Both the position numbers and the translations under genes were made by a program. Below are positions 1 to 6,036 of a stretch of 8,552 bases of DNA, piece after piece. Positions within the stretch are counted from its first letter, which is position 1. Every line of letters starts with the position of its first letter. This stretch comes from JAWUWD01 sp034112085 (GTDB taxonomy: Bacteria; Bacteroidota; Bacteroidia; Cytophagales; Cyclobacteriaceae), in contig JAWUWD010000026.1 of assembly GCA_034112085.1 (NCBI GenBank), forward strand, positions 1 through 8,552, in the 5' to 3' direction. The notes beneath the pieces were generated by a model. That model was not told where the DNA came from. It saw only the letters and a program-made list of their open reading frames with translations, and made no database searches.

Positions 1-1044
1 GGCTTCAAGGTTTTTTCTTCGATCAAGTTCTTTAAGTTCAAAGTAGATACTTCTGTGATCATAAAACCTGTCTAAAAGAGCATTGTAGTTAGCCCAAAGT
101 GTTTTGTTATAGTTATTGGGCACCATCCCTATGTTCTTCCACTCAGTCTGATACTCCTTAAATTTCTCAAAACTGATGTTAGTCTCATCAGAATCAACAA
201 ACTGGCGAATTTGCTCAAGTAGGTCTTGTTTTTTCTTTAGATTGGTGTCTTTTTGTTTCTCCTTTTCTTGAAAAAACTTAGACTTCCGATCTTTGATGAG
301 TCTATAGTTGGCATCAAATCTGGTAGATAATTCGTCATTTCTAAATTCAAAATCATCTTCCGCACCACCATCAGTAATGAATTTGGCTTTGGCTACTTCT
401 CTTTCTGCTTGTCTGAACTTATCAAAATGTGGCTTGATGGTAAGCAATACTTGGTCAGCCTTTATTACATTGTCGTCCTTTGCAACTGTTTTGATTATCT
501 CGACCAATTCCTCTTTTGAGAGTACACTGTAGTCAATAATTTCTTCTTGATGCTCTTCCTCCTTTTCTCCAAGACCCTTTTCGGCAGATAGTTCTTTACT
601 ATCGGTTGCAGTTTCATCAGTTGACACAGGTTGTGCGTCTTGTTCTTTGATGAGAGTAGCGTCATCAGGGGCAGCTATGATTTGTTCTTCTTTCGATTCT
701 GAATTTTCAGCTGTTGGTGCAACTTCTTGCTCAGTTTTATCTTCGGATTCACTTGCATCAGAGGCGTTATCATCAACGGCTGCTGCAGTTTCCTCAGCTA
801 AGGGAAGACTATCAACTGCTGTCGTAGTTTCCTCTACTTTGGGAAGATCGTCAACTACTGTCGTAGTTTCTTCTTCAATAATATTTGCTTCCACACTGTT
901 CTCTTCCGTTGATGTTACTTGTTCATCATTGTTTTCATCCGTAATATCAGTAGTTTTTTTTTCTACTGTATCTGAATGCTCCGAAGTTGCAGGTGAAATA
1001 GCGTTATTAGCCTCCTCGTTCTTCTCGTTCAATTCTTCAGTCAT
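1..1044 (-). CDS. DUF349 domain-containing protein, 3' end cut by window
   Basis: The frame is open from an ATG at 1044-1042 to the window edge, giving 348 residues with the C-terminus missing. Residues 1-170 are an acidic, Thr/Ala/Val/Glu-rich, probably disordered tail containing three 13-residue repeats (about residues 57-95). From residue 171 (DYSVLSKEELVEII) the protein becomes helical and charged, with many Lys/Glu/Gln. Around W302 there is a typical DUF349 signature: EWKNIGMVP, then a Trp/Tyr/Phe-rich helix ending in LLDRFYDHRS. From knowledge of the family, Bacteroidota members are usually 600-plus residues with several DUF349 modules, so further copies probably lie beyond position 1. 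The function of DUF349 is not established. The gene is separated from the upstream yqgE by 99 bp, so it may have its own promoter, but I found no exact TAnnTTTG there. Confidence 0.88.
   Translation of the reverse strand, partial: MTEELNEKNEEANNAISPATSEHSDTVEKKTTDITDENNDEQVTSTEENSVEANIIEEETTTVVDDLPKVEETTTAVDSLPLAEETAAAVDDNASDASESEDKTEQEVAPTAENSESKEEQIIAAPDDATLIKEQDAQPVSTDETATDSKELSAEKGLGEKEEEHQEEIIDYSVLSKEELVEIIKTVAKDDNVIKADQVLLTIKPHFDKFRQAEREVAKAKFITDGGAEDDFEFRNDELSTRFDANYRLIKDRKSKFFQEKEKQKDTNLKKKQDLLEQIRQFVDSDETNISFEKFKEYQTEWKNIGMVPNNYNKTLWANYNALLDRFYDHRSIYFELKELDRRKNLEA
760..876 (-). repeat. Three tandem 39-bp (13-residue) coding repeats
   Basis: Within the DUF349 gene, three in-frame units occupy 838-876, 799-837 and 760-798. 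They encode EEETTTVVDDLPK, VEETTTAVDSLPL and AEETAAAVDDNAS. The first two are close at DNA level and the third is degenerate. They lie in the acidic low-complexity N-terminal tail (residues 57-95), where unit number probably varies between strains; that last point is inference. Confidence 0.8.
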
Positions 1045-1143
1045 GCCTTGTATACTTTTAACTATTTCAAATTTTTATCCCTAAATGCCCGATTGATTCT
1101 AACTAATGGATATTTCTGGAAAGGGTAAAATTAACAAAATCAT

Positions 1144-1722
1144 TCAATTAAGCCGTGGGTCAGAAGGGTAATTTGAATAAATACTGAATTTACCTCCTAA
1201 ATCATTTAGGACTTTTTTCCAGAGCTGTTTATCTTCTTTTAGAAATAGTAAATCGGGGTCTCTAATATCAGATACTATCCAGGAATTCACCTTGATTTCT
1301 TCTTCCATCTGATTGGGCTCCCAGCCTGAATAGCCTACGAAGAATTTCACATCATCTTCAGTAGCTTGACCACTATCTAGCAATGATAATAATTGATCAA
1401 AATCTCCACCCCAATAAATCCCATTGATAACCTCCACGCTATTTTCAAGACTTGGGAATCTGTGAATAAAGTGAAGTGTGTTGTGTTCTACTGGTCCTCC
1501 TACAAAAAGTGGTCTATCATTAGATTCTGTGACTTCAATGACCTCATTCAGCGTAATATTGGCAGACTGATTGATTACAAATCCGAATGAACCTTGCTCG
1601 TTATGTTCACATAGTAAGATAACTGTACGATCGAAGTTCGGGTCTTCCAAAAATGGCTCAGAGACAAGTAACATGCCTTTGGCAGGAGAGAGGTTATTTT
1701 TATAGTCAAAAAAATCAATCAT
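1144..1722 (-). CDS. YqgE/AlgH family protein (DUF179)
   Basis: This 192-residue protein matches the usual length of the YqgE/AlgH family (about 185-190). The N-terminal signature is clear: KGMLLVSEPFLEDPNFDRTV at residues 15-34, then ILLCEHNEQGSFGFVINQ. Further typical pieces are RPLFVGGPVEHNTLHFIHR and, later, FFVGYSGWEPNQMEEEI. There is no signal peptide or membrane segment, so it should be cytosolic. The family is widespread, but its biochemical role is unresolved; AlgH was named from Pseudomonas alginate regulation and that role should not be transferred here. The start ATG (1722-1720) follows the miaE stop by only 6 bp, so the two genes are almost certainly cotranscribed with miaE first. 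There is no recognisable Shine-Dalgarno sequence, which is normal in Bacteroidota. Confidence 0.95.
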   Translation of the reverse strand: MIDFFDYKNNLSPAKGMLLVSEPFLEDPNFDRTVILLCEHNEQGSFGFVINQSANITLNEVIEVTESNDRPLFVGGPVEHNTLHFIHRFPSLENSVEVINGIYWGGDFDQLLSLLDSGQATEDDVKFFVGYSGWEPNQMEEEIKVNSWIVSDIRDPDLLFLKEDKQLWKKVLNDLGGKFSIYSNYPSDPRLN

Positions 1723-1728
1723 ATGACT

Positions 1729-2313
1729 TTAATGTAGTGCTGCTCTATAAGGAAGTGCTTGTAATACTTCCGCTTCTATATTATTGAGTTCTTCCAATCT
1801 AGTGTAGACGGATTTCTCTTCAAAGTAATTCAGTGCCATTTTCACAAATATATTACCATGCTTTGCTTCTGAGGCCCACAATTCATGATAGAATTTCTTC
1901 AGTGCAGGATCTTCCAATGCTTCATAGACCATTCTGAAACGCTCAGCACCACGACATTCTATGATAGAAGCCAGTAACAGTCTATCCATGAATCGATCTT
2001 CTCTACCATCTCTACAATAGCTGATGAGCTTTTTCACATACTTGTCTTCACCGATTTCATGATTTAGTGTGATGTTACGAGCTTCCATCAATTTATAGAC
2101 GCTTTGAAAATGTTCTAACTCCTCAATGGCAGTTTCTATCAGCTCGGGAATGATCTCGATTCTATTGGGATACTTGGCAGCAAAGCTCATTGCCATGGCC
2201 GAAGCTTTACGCTCACAATCTGCATGATCTTGAAGAAATTTATCAAAATCATTCATTACAGCTTCGATCCATTTAGGATCTGATTTGCATGCCAGTTCAA
2301 TGCTTAGCTTCAT
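1729..2313 (-). CDS. miaE: tRNA-(ms2io6A)-hydroxylase MiaE
   Basis: This 194-residue ferritin-like protein belongs to the MiaE family. MiaE is an oxygen-dependent diiron hydroxylase acting on the isopentenyl side chain of ms2i6A at tRNA position 37. The diiron ligand pattern is complete: E34 in DHADCERKASAMAM, E65-x-x-H68 in EELEHF, E119 in LLLASIIECRGAERF, and E149-x-x-H152 in SEAKHG. The KASAMAM and LLLASIIE...ERF blocks distinguish MiaE from generic ferritin-like proteins. The enzyme needs MiaA and MiaB to make its substrate; neither is in this window. It is the first gene of a two-gene operon with yqgE, and it diverges from the exonuclease III gene across a 158-bp spacer. Upstream I see only near matches to TAnnTTTG (TAATATTG and TATATTTT). 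Confidence 0.94.
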   Translation of the reverse strand: MKLSIELACKSDPKWIEAVMNDFDKFLQDHADCERKASAMAMSFAAKYPNRIEIIPELIETAIEELEHFQSVYKLMEARNITLNHEIGEDKYVKKLISYCRDGREDRFMDRLLLASIIECRGAERFRMVYEALEDPALKKFYHELWASEAKHGNIFVKMALNYFEEKSVYTRLEELNNIEAEVLQALPYRAALH

Positions 2314-2414
2314 TTCAGATTACATATTTTGTTGATTCAATATTAATAAAAAATATAAACTATTATAATGTTTTTCATAGATATACAATTGATGCAGAGT
2401 ATTAGGATAAATCA

Positions 2415-2446
2415 TTTGTATAATCTGTCGACAAGTGCTAAAATGC
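2415..2446 (+). promoter_or_regulatory. Possible Bacteroidota-type promoter for the exoIII gene
   Basis: TTTG at 2415-2418 is followed after 20 bp by TAAAATGC at 2439-2446. The Bacteroidota consensus is TTTG, about 19-21 bp, then TAnnTTTG. The -33 element is exact, but the -7 element keeps only the TA and first T and differs at two of the last three positions. It would give a 5' leader of about 20 nt before the ATG at 2472. This is a weak, position-supported guess. Confidence 0.35.
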
Positions 2447-2471
2447 AGGCACGTTAATAAATCACCTAGTT

Positions 2472-3245
2472 ATGAAATATAAATTGTGCTCTTGGAATGT
2501 AAATGGAATCAGGGCTGCGGTCAAAAAAGGATTCGAAACATCCTTCAAAGCGATTAATGCTGATATGCTATGTCTGCAAGAGACCAAAGCACAAGATGAT
2601 CAGGTAGCGGAAGCATTGGCTAATATCGAAGGATATCACTTATATAGTAATTCAGCGGTTAAGAAAGGATACAGTGGAGTGGCTATCCTCTCAAGGCTAG
2701 AACCTTTAGAGGTCGAAAGTGACATGGGGATTGAAGAACACGATCAGGAAGGAAGGGTGTTGAGAGCAACATTTGAAGAGTTTCACCTAGTAACGGTATA
2801 TGTACCAAATTCTAAGCGAGATTTATCGAGATTAGATTATAGGAAACGATGGGATGCTGACTTTTTATCTTATCTCAAAGAATTGGAAAAAACAAAGCCC
2901 GTAATAGTTTGTGGAGATTTGAATGTGGCACATAAGGATATTGACTTGGCTAGGCCAAAGCCAAATTACAATAAATCAGCTGGTTATACACAAACAGAAA
3001 TTGATGGACTAGATAATTTTGTTGCGGCTGGATTCTTAGATACTTTCAGAATACTTTATCCAGATGTGACAGAGGCGTATAGTTGGTGGAGCTATATGGG
3101 AAGTGCTAGAGCAAATAATGTTGGTTGGAGAATTGATTACTTCCTAGCAAGTGAATCATTGAAGTCTTATATTAATGAAGCATCCATTCATGCTGACTAT
3201 ATGGAGTCTGATCACTGTCCAGTGAGTATGGAGATAACCCTTTAG
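2472..3245 (+). CDS. xth: Exodeoxyribonuclease III / AP endonuclease
   Basis: This 257-residue enzyme of the endonuclease/exonuclease/phosphatase fold cuts DNA at abasic sites and has 3'-5' exonuclease and 3'-phosphatase activity in base-excision repair. All family motifs are intact. SWNVNGIRA holds the metal-site N9, and LQETK holds the metal ligand E37. The pocket tyrosine is Y110 in VTVYVPNS. GDLNVAHKDIDLARPK holds D149 and N151, WWSYMGSARANNVGWRIDYF holds D222, and the C-terminal SDHCPVS holds the catalytic pair D247-H248. The long SARANNVGWRIDYF block resembles the ExoA/APE1-like branch more than E. coli XthA. The length is normal and there is no signal peptide. It is transcribed alone, divergent from miaE and convergent with the repeat protein at 3441-4430. 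Bacteroidota may carry more than one copy, so the symbol is a family-level assignment. Confidence 0.96.
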   Translation: MKYKLCSWNVNGIRAAVKKGFETSFKAINADMLCLQETKAQDDQVAEALANIEGYHLYSNSAVKKGYSGVAILSRLEPLEVESDMGIEEHDQEGRVLRATFEEFHLVTVYVPNSKRDLSRLDYRKRWDADFLSYLKELEKTKPVIVCGDLNVAHKDIDLARPKPNYNKSAGYTQTEIDGLDNFVAAGFLDTFRILYPDVTEAYSWWSYMGSARANNVGWRIDYFLASESLKSYINEASIHADYMESDHCPVSMEITL

Positions 3246-3297
3246 TTTATTAACAATAGCTTAACACTGACTTAGCAACCTTCTCCTTTTGTTGTCG

Positions 3298-3428
3298 TAA
3301 AATTGTATTAGAAAATAGCGAGAGAATCGCTACCGAATAGATGCGGTAATTGCCAAACCAAAGTACTTATCGCCAAAGAGGTTTAGAATAGAAGCCTTAG
3401 AAGTAGCTGGAGTTATCCGGCTTTTTTT
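3298..3428 (+). ncRNA. Candidate structured RNA (small RNA or 3' UTR)
   Basis: This non-coding stretch follows the exoIII stop codon and holds three local stem-loops plus a terminator. H1 is TAGCGA/TCGCTA at 3316-3332, with loop GAGAA. H2 is TACCG/CGGTA at 3331-3348 and shares two bases with H1, so the two cannot both form fully. H3 is AAACC at 3355-3359 paired with GGTTT at 3380-3384. A possible -7 element TAAAATTG (3298-3305, one mismatch to TAnnTTTG) would start a transcript of about 118 nt near 3311 that ends at the terminator. No good -33 element is seen and there is no convincing small ORF. It does not match a family I can name: 6S RNA was considered, but the long closing stem with a central bubble is not evident. 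It could simply be the exoIII 3' UTR. Confidence 0.35.
3405..3428 (+). terminator. Rho-independent terminator, plus strand
   Basis: AGCTGG (3405-3410) pairs with CCGGCT (3417-3422) through six pairs, one a T-G wobble. The loop is AGTTAT, and seven T residues follow at 3422-3428. The T tract lies only on the plus strand side, so it ends plus-strand transcription (exoIII or the candidate RNA). An overlapping alternative pairing exists between AAGCC at 3392-3396 and GGCTT at 3419-3423. Confidence 0.75.
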
Positions 3429-3440
3429 ATGTCCAAAAAC

Positions 3441-4430
3441 TTAAGTATTCAACCAGCGTAAAAACTTCCCGAAAATAGTCTTTGGGGCTGGAGTAGTATC
3501 TTGTTGAACTTGGACTACTGCTGTTTTTTGAGTCTTACGCTTACTCTTTTTAGGAGCTACTTGTTCGCGGACACGCATTTTCGACTCATAGTGGGCAGAT
3601 TTTAGCTGCTTTTGCTTTTTTTTAGCTTCCTTGTTTTTTCTTTTCCTATCACGTTCGGCACGCTCTTGTTTTTCTTCGAGGGTTAATACCCTTTTTTGAG
3701 GCCTTCTATTATTGTTGCGATGTACTATCTTCTTGCGGACTGGCTTCTCTTTGACTTCTTCATCAGAATTTTCTGTATCATTTGAGTCAGAAATATCAGC
3801 TGCTGGTGCAGCTTCTTCCTTGACTTTAGGCTCAGGAAGGTCAATTTTACCTACTACTTTAAGTCCATCCAATTTTACCTTTGGAGCTCTGATTACGTCA
3901 TCAGTTGTTTCTTCTTTACTAGATTCGGTGTCAGTTACTCTCTCAACTTCTGTTACTTGATTGGTAACATCAATTGCTAGCTCAACTTCTTTTTTGATGT
4001 CAACTATTTCAACTGCTGATGCAGTTTCTTCATCGGTATTGGATATATCAAGTACTGGAGCAAGTTCTCCTTCGATATTGGCTATATCACTCGCTGGGGT
4101 AACTTCTGCTTTGATAATATCAATTCCTGCCACAGCTTCTTTTTTAGTATTGACTACATCAACTGCTGGCGTATCAGTATCGATAGTATCAGTTGCTGAC
4201 TCAACAATATCTAGAGTATCAGTTGCTGGCGTATCAATGTCTAGAGTATCAGTTGCTGGCGCAACTTCTTCTTCTTCTTCATACCCAAAGTGATCTTTGA
4301 TCAGTTCTTCTTGTTCCTCTGTAATTTTACTATTAGATCCAGCTTCTAGTGTGTAGTTCTTTCCTTCAAGAAAAGTGGTAATACGAGATGGCTTTATGCC
4401 TATCTTCCTGGATAATTGTCCTAACCTCAT
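3441..4430 (-). CDS. IF2_N-like domain protein with acidic repeats and basic tail
   Basis: I do not recognise a named family. I take the start as the ATG at 4430-4428 (329 residues). The frame is open to an ATG at 4481, but an exact TATATTTG -7 promoter element lies at 4453-4460, between the two. Residues 1-48 (MRLGQLSRKIGIKPSRITTF, then LEGKNYTLEAG and NSKITEEQEELIKDHFG) closely resemble the small N-terminal domain of Bacteroidota translation initiation factor IF-2. Residues 51-173 are acidic: 10-residue units of the ATDTLDIDTP type, then 13-residue units with an E...D-I pattern. After a Pro/Lys/Glu linker, the last 100 residues are extremely basic and partly coiled-coil-like (EEKQERAERDRKRKNKEAKK). 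The protein ends in an amphipathic KTIFGKFLRWLNT. There is no signal peptide or GTPase domain. Nucleic acid or ribosome binding is an inference only. Confidence 0.8.
   Translation of the reverse strand: MRLGQLSRKIGIKPSRITTFLEGKNYTLEAGSNSKITEEQEELIKDHFGYEEEEEVAPATDTLDIDTPATDTLDIVESATDTIDTDTPAVDVVNTKKEAVAGIDIIKAEVTPASDIANIEGELAPVLDISNTDEETASAVEIVDIKKEVELAIDVTNQVTEVERVTDTESSKEETTDDVIRAPKVKLDGLKVVGKIDLPEPKVKEEAAPAADISDSNDTENSDEEVKEKPVRKKIVHRNNNRRPQKRVLTLEEKQERAERDRKRKNKEAKKKQKQLKSAHYESKMRVREQVAPKKSKRKTQKTAVVQVQQDTTPAPKTIFGKFLRWLNT
3912..4106 (-). repeat. Five degenerate 13-residue coding repeats
   Basis: Within the IF2_N-like gene, five consecutive 13-residue units encode EVTPASDIANIEG, ELAPVLDISNTDE, ETASAVEIVDIKK, EVELAIDVTNQVT and EVERVTDTESSKE. 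Each begins with Glu and has an acidic residue at position 7, usually followed by Ile or Val. A shorter 11-residue unit (EAVAGIDIIKA) precedes them at 4107-4139. DNA identity between units is low, so this is an old or selected periodicity. Confidence 0.65.
4140..4256 (-). repeat. Tandem 30-bp (10-residue) coding repeats
   Basis: Units encode ATDTLDIDTP, ATDTLDIVES, ATDTIDTDTP and the start of a diverged fourth, AVDVVNTKK. At DNA level a 22-nt stretch is identical at 4210-4231 and 4240-4261, and a third similar copy lies at 4181-4200, so the spacing is exactly 30 bp. The high identity suggests recent unit duplication by slippage or recombination. Confidence 0.8.
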
Positions 4431-4452
4431 GTCTTCATTAAAAATTCTGCAA

Positions 4453-4460
4453 CAAATATA
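4453..4460 (-). promoter_or_regulatory. -7 promoter element (TATATTTG) of the IF2_N-like gene
   Basis: Read on the minus strand this is an exact TAnnTTTG. It lies 22 bp upstream of the ATG at 4430, which would leave a leader of about 15-20 nt. No TTTG is present 19-21 bp further upstream, so the -33 element is weak or absent. It supports the shorter start for this gene. Confidence 0.55.
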
Positions 4461-4588
4461 ATTGAAAATTATGTGTATCATTCACTATTGTAGTAGCAAA
4501 AGCGTAAGTGTCATCTGCGACTATGAAGAATAATGCTGAGAAAGGGCCAAATTTGTAATAAAACCACGTCTAGTTGACCTTTGGGAAT

Positions 4589-4621
4589 AAAAAAGCCTTG
4601 ACAATTATTGTCAAGGCTTTT
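4589..4621 (-). terminator. Strong rho-independent terminator of the E2 gene
   Basis: A perfect 14-bp stem (4591-4604 with 4608-4621, core AAGCCTTGACAA) closes on a TTA loop. On the minus strand it is followed by a run of six T (4589-4594, partly within the stem). It lies 22 bp after the E2 stop codon at 4644-4646. The outer A/T pairs also give a short T run on the plus strand, so it may work in both directions, although no plus-strand gene runs into it. Confidence 0.9.
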
Positions 4622-4643
4622 ATCTTTTTAGCAATTTTGATAC

Positions 4644-5957
4644 TTATAGTGATCTATTTGGATCAAATTTCTCTAAATAATCAGCAACTCTTCTCACAAC
4701 CATTCCGCCCAGTGACCCATCTACCACTCGGTGATCATATGAGTGAGATAAGAACATCTTGTGACGAATAGCGATTGCATCTCCCTGAGGAGTTTCTATT
4801 ACGGCTGGTTTCTTCACGATGGCTCCCAAGGCTAGTATTCCAACCTGTGGTTGCATTAGGATAGGTGTTCCCATTACATTCCCAAAAGACCCAACGTTTG
4901 AAATAGTGAACGTGCCACCTGATAATTCGTCAGGGGTTATTTTATTTTCTCTTGCTCGTTTAGCTAGGTCATTCACCTTATTCGCCAAACCAGTTAAGTT
5001 GTACTGATCTGCATTTTTGATCACTGGAACGATCAAGTTGCCACTAGGCAATGCTACGGCCATACCAATGTTGATGTCTTTCTTTTTGATGATCGTATCT
5101 CCATCCACAGATACATTGATCATCGGGTAGTCTTTGATCGCTTGCGCCACTGCTTCGATGAATAGAGGGGTGAAAGTAAGGTTGCCACCTTCTCTATTTT
5201 TGAATTCGTTTTTGTTGCGATTTCTCCATTGAACGATGTTTGTCACATCAGCTTCAACAAATGAAGTTACGTGTGGAGAAGTTTGGACAGACTCTAACAT
5301 TCTTTGCGCAATCATCTTACGCATACGGTCCATTTGGATGATCTCATCTCCGGCATTCAGAGAAGGAGCAGCTTTTGGCGTTGTTGCTGGTAGAGTAGTC
5401 GTGACTTGTGCTGTAGGAACAGCAACTTGAACAGGTTCCGCAACTGGTTGAGAGCCTCTAGTCTGTAGATAAGACTTGATGTCTCCTTTAGTCACTCTGC
5501 CTTCTTTTCCTGATCCTGGAATTGTTTCCAATTCAGTCATCGGGATATTTTCTTCTCTAGCTATATTAAGAACTAATGGAGAGTAGAATCTCCCAGTAAC
5601 TGGCTCAGCAAGTGGACTTGTTTCGACAGTTGTAGATGATGTGGTAACTACAGCTTCAACGACTGCCACAGGTACTTTTTCAGAAACAACAGTGGCCGTA
5701 GGGGTTTCATCATCACCTCCAGTACTAATGATGGCAATAGGTTTACCTACTGCAATCACATCACCTTCATTGGCAAAAATTTCCTTAAGCACCCCAGCAT
5801 GTGTAGAAGGCACTTCTGTGTCAACCTTGTCAGTAGCTACCTCTAGTACAGATTCATCTTCATCGATGTTGTCACCGACATTCTTCATCCATGAAAGAAC
5901 AGTAGCCTCCATGATACTTTCTCCCATTTTGGGCATTAACAATTCTACTAGCGCCAT
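4644..5957 (-). CDS. 2-oxo acid dehydrogenase E2 (dihydrolipoamide acyltransferase)
   Basis: This 437-residue E2 core transfers acyl groups from a lipoyl arm to coenzyme A in a 2-oxo acid dehydrogenase complex. Domains in order: a lipoyl domain (residues 2-78) with lipoyl lysine K44 in ATDKVDTEVPS; a Thr/Val/Pro/Ala-rich flexible linker; a peripheral subunit-binding domain (about 123-164, SPLVLNIAREENIP to GRVTKGDIKSYL); a second flexible linker; and the catalytic domain (about 210-437) with SYDHRVVDG, catalytic H409 and D413. The single lipoyl domain and GTFTISNVGSFGNVMGTPIL resemble branched-chain-type E2s, but the substrate (branched-chain, pyruvate or 2-oxoglutarate) cannot be decided here. 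No E1 or E3 gene is adjacent. It has a probable promoter at 5999-6006 and a strong terminator, so it looks monocistronic. Confidence 0.95.
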   Translation of the reverse strand: MALVELLMPKMGESIMEATVLSWMKNVGDNIDEDESVLEVATDKVDTEVPSTHAGVLKEIFANEGDVIAVGKPIAIISTGGDDETPTATVVSEKVPVAVVEAVVTTSSTTVETSPLAEPVTGRFYSPLVLNIAREENIPMTELETIPGSGKEGRVTKGDIKSYLQTRGSQPVAEPVQVAVPTAQVTTTLPATTPKAAPSLNAGDEIIQMDRMRKMIAQRMLESVQTSPHVTSFVEADVTNIVQWRNRNKNEFKNREGGNLTFTPLFIEAVAQAIKDYPMINVSVDGDTIIKKKDINIGMAVALPSGNLIVPVIKNADQYNLTGLANKVNDLAKRARENKITPDELSGGTFTISNVGSFGNVMGTPILMQPQVGILALGAIVKKPAVIETPQGDAIAIRHKMFLSHSYDHRVVDGSLGGMVVRRVADYLEKFDPNRSL

Positions 5958-5998
5958 GTGTATTGTATGTTTTTAATAAGCTTGATCAAGTCAAAGTG

Positions 5999-6006
5999 CA
6001 AAGATA
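5999..6006 (-). promoter_or_regulatory. -7 promoter element (TATCTTTG) of the E2 gene
   Basis: Read on the minus strand this is an exact TAnnTTTG match, 41 bp upstream of the E2 start codon, inside the 79-bp spacer after cinA. The predicted leader is about 35 nt. No clear TTTG lies at the -33 position. A 10-bp palindrome CTTGATCAAG (5981-5990) falls just downstream of the predicted transcription start. Confidence 0.55.
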
Positions 6007-6036
6007 ATATTTTTCAAATTGAAATGTGTAATTATC

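Noticed and set aside
647..1084. Plus-strand open frame of 145 codons, Ser-rich
   Set aside because: It is antisense to the acidic tail of the DUF349 gene. Glu/Thr/Asp repeat codons read as Ser/Val/Phe on the other strand, so it is a shadow. The plus-strand frame at 308-532 is the same case.
3298..3428. Identification of the structured stretch as 6S, SRP or another known RNA
   Set aside because: I could not see the long closing stem with central bubble of 6S, nor the conserved apical loop of SRP RNA. A named assignment would be a guess.
3912..4261. CRISPR-like regularly spaced repeats
   Set aside because: The 30- and 39-bp repeats are contiguous, in frame and without unique spacers. They encode protein repeats and no cas genes are nearby.
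3712..4293. Two plus-strand open frames rich in Ser/Thr/Ile
   Set aside because: They are the complement of the acidic repeats and linker of the IF2_N-like gene. Low-complexity composition explains the lack of stops, and there is no family resemblance.
4574..4771. Plus-strand frame with a hydrophobic stretch resembling a small membrane protein
   Set aside because: It reads through the terminator hairpin and the antisense 3' end of the E2 gene. The hydrophobic residues come from the AT-rich terminator and no homology is apparent.
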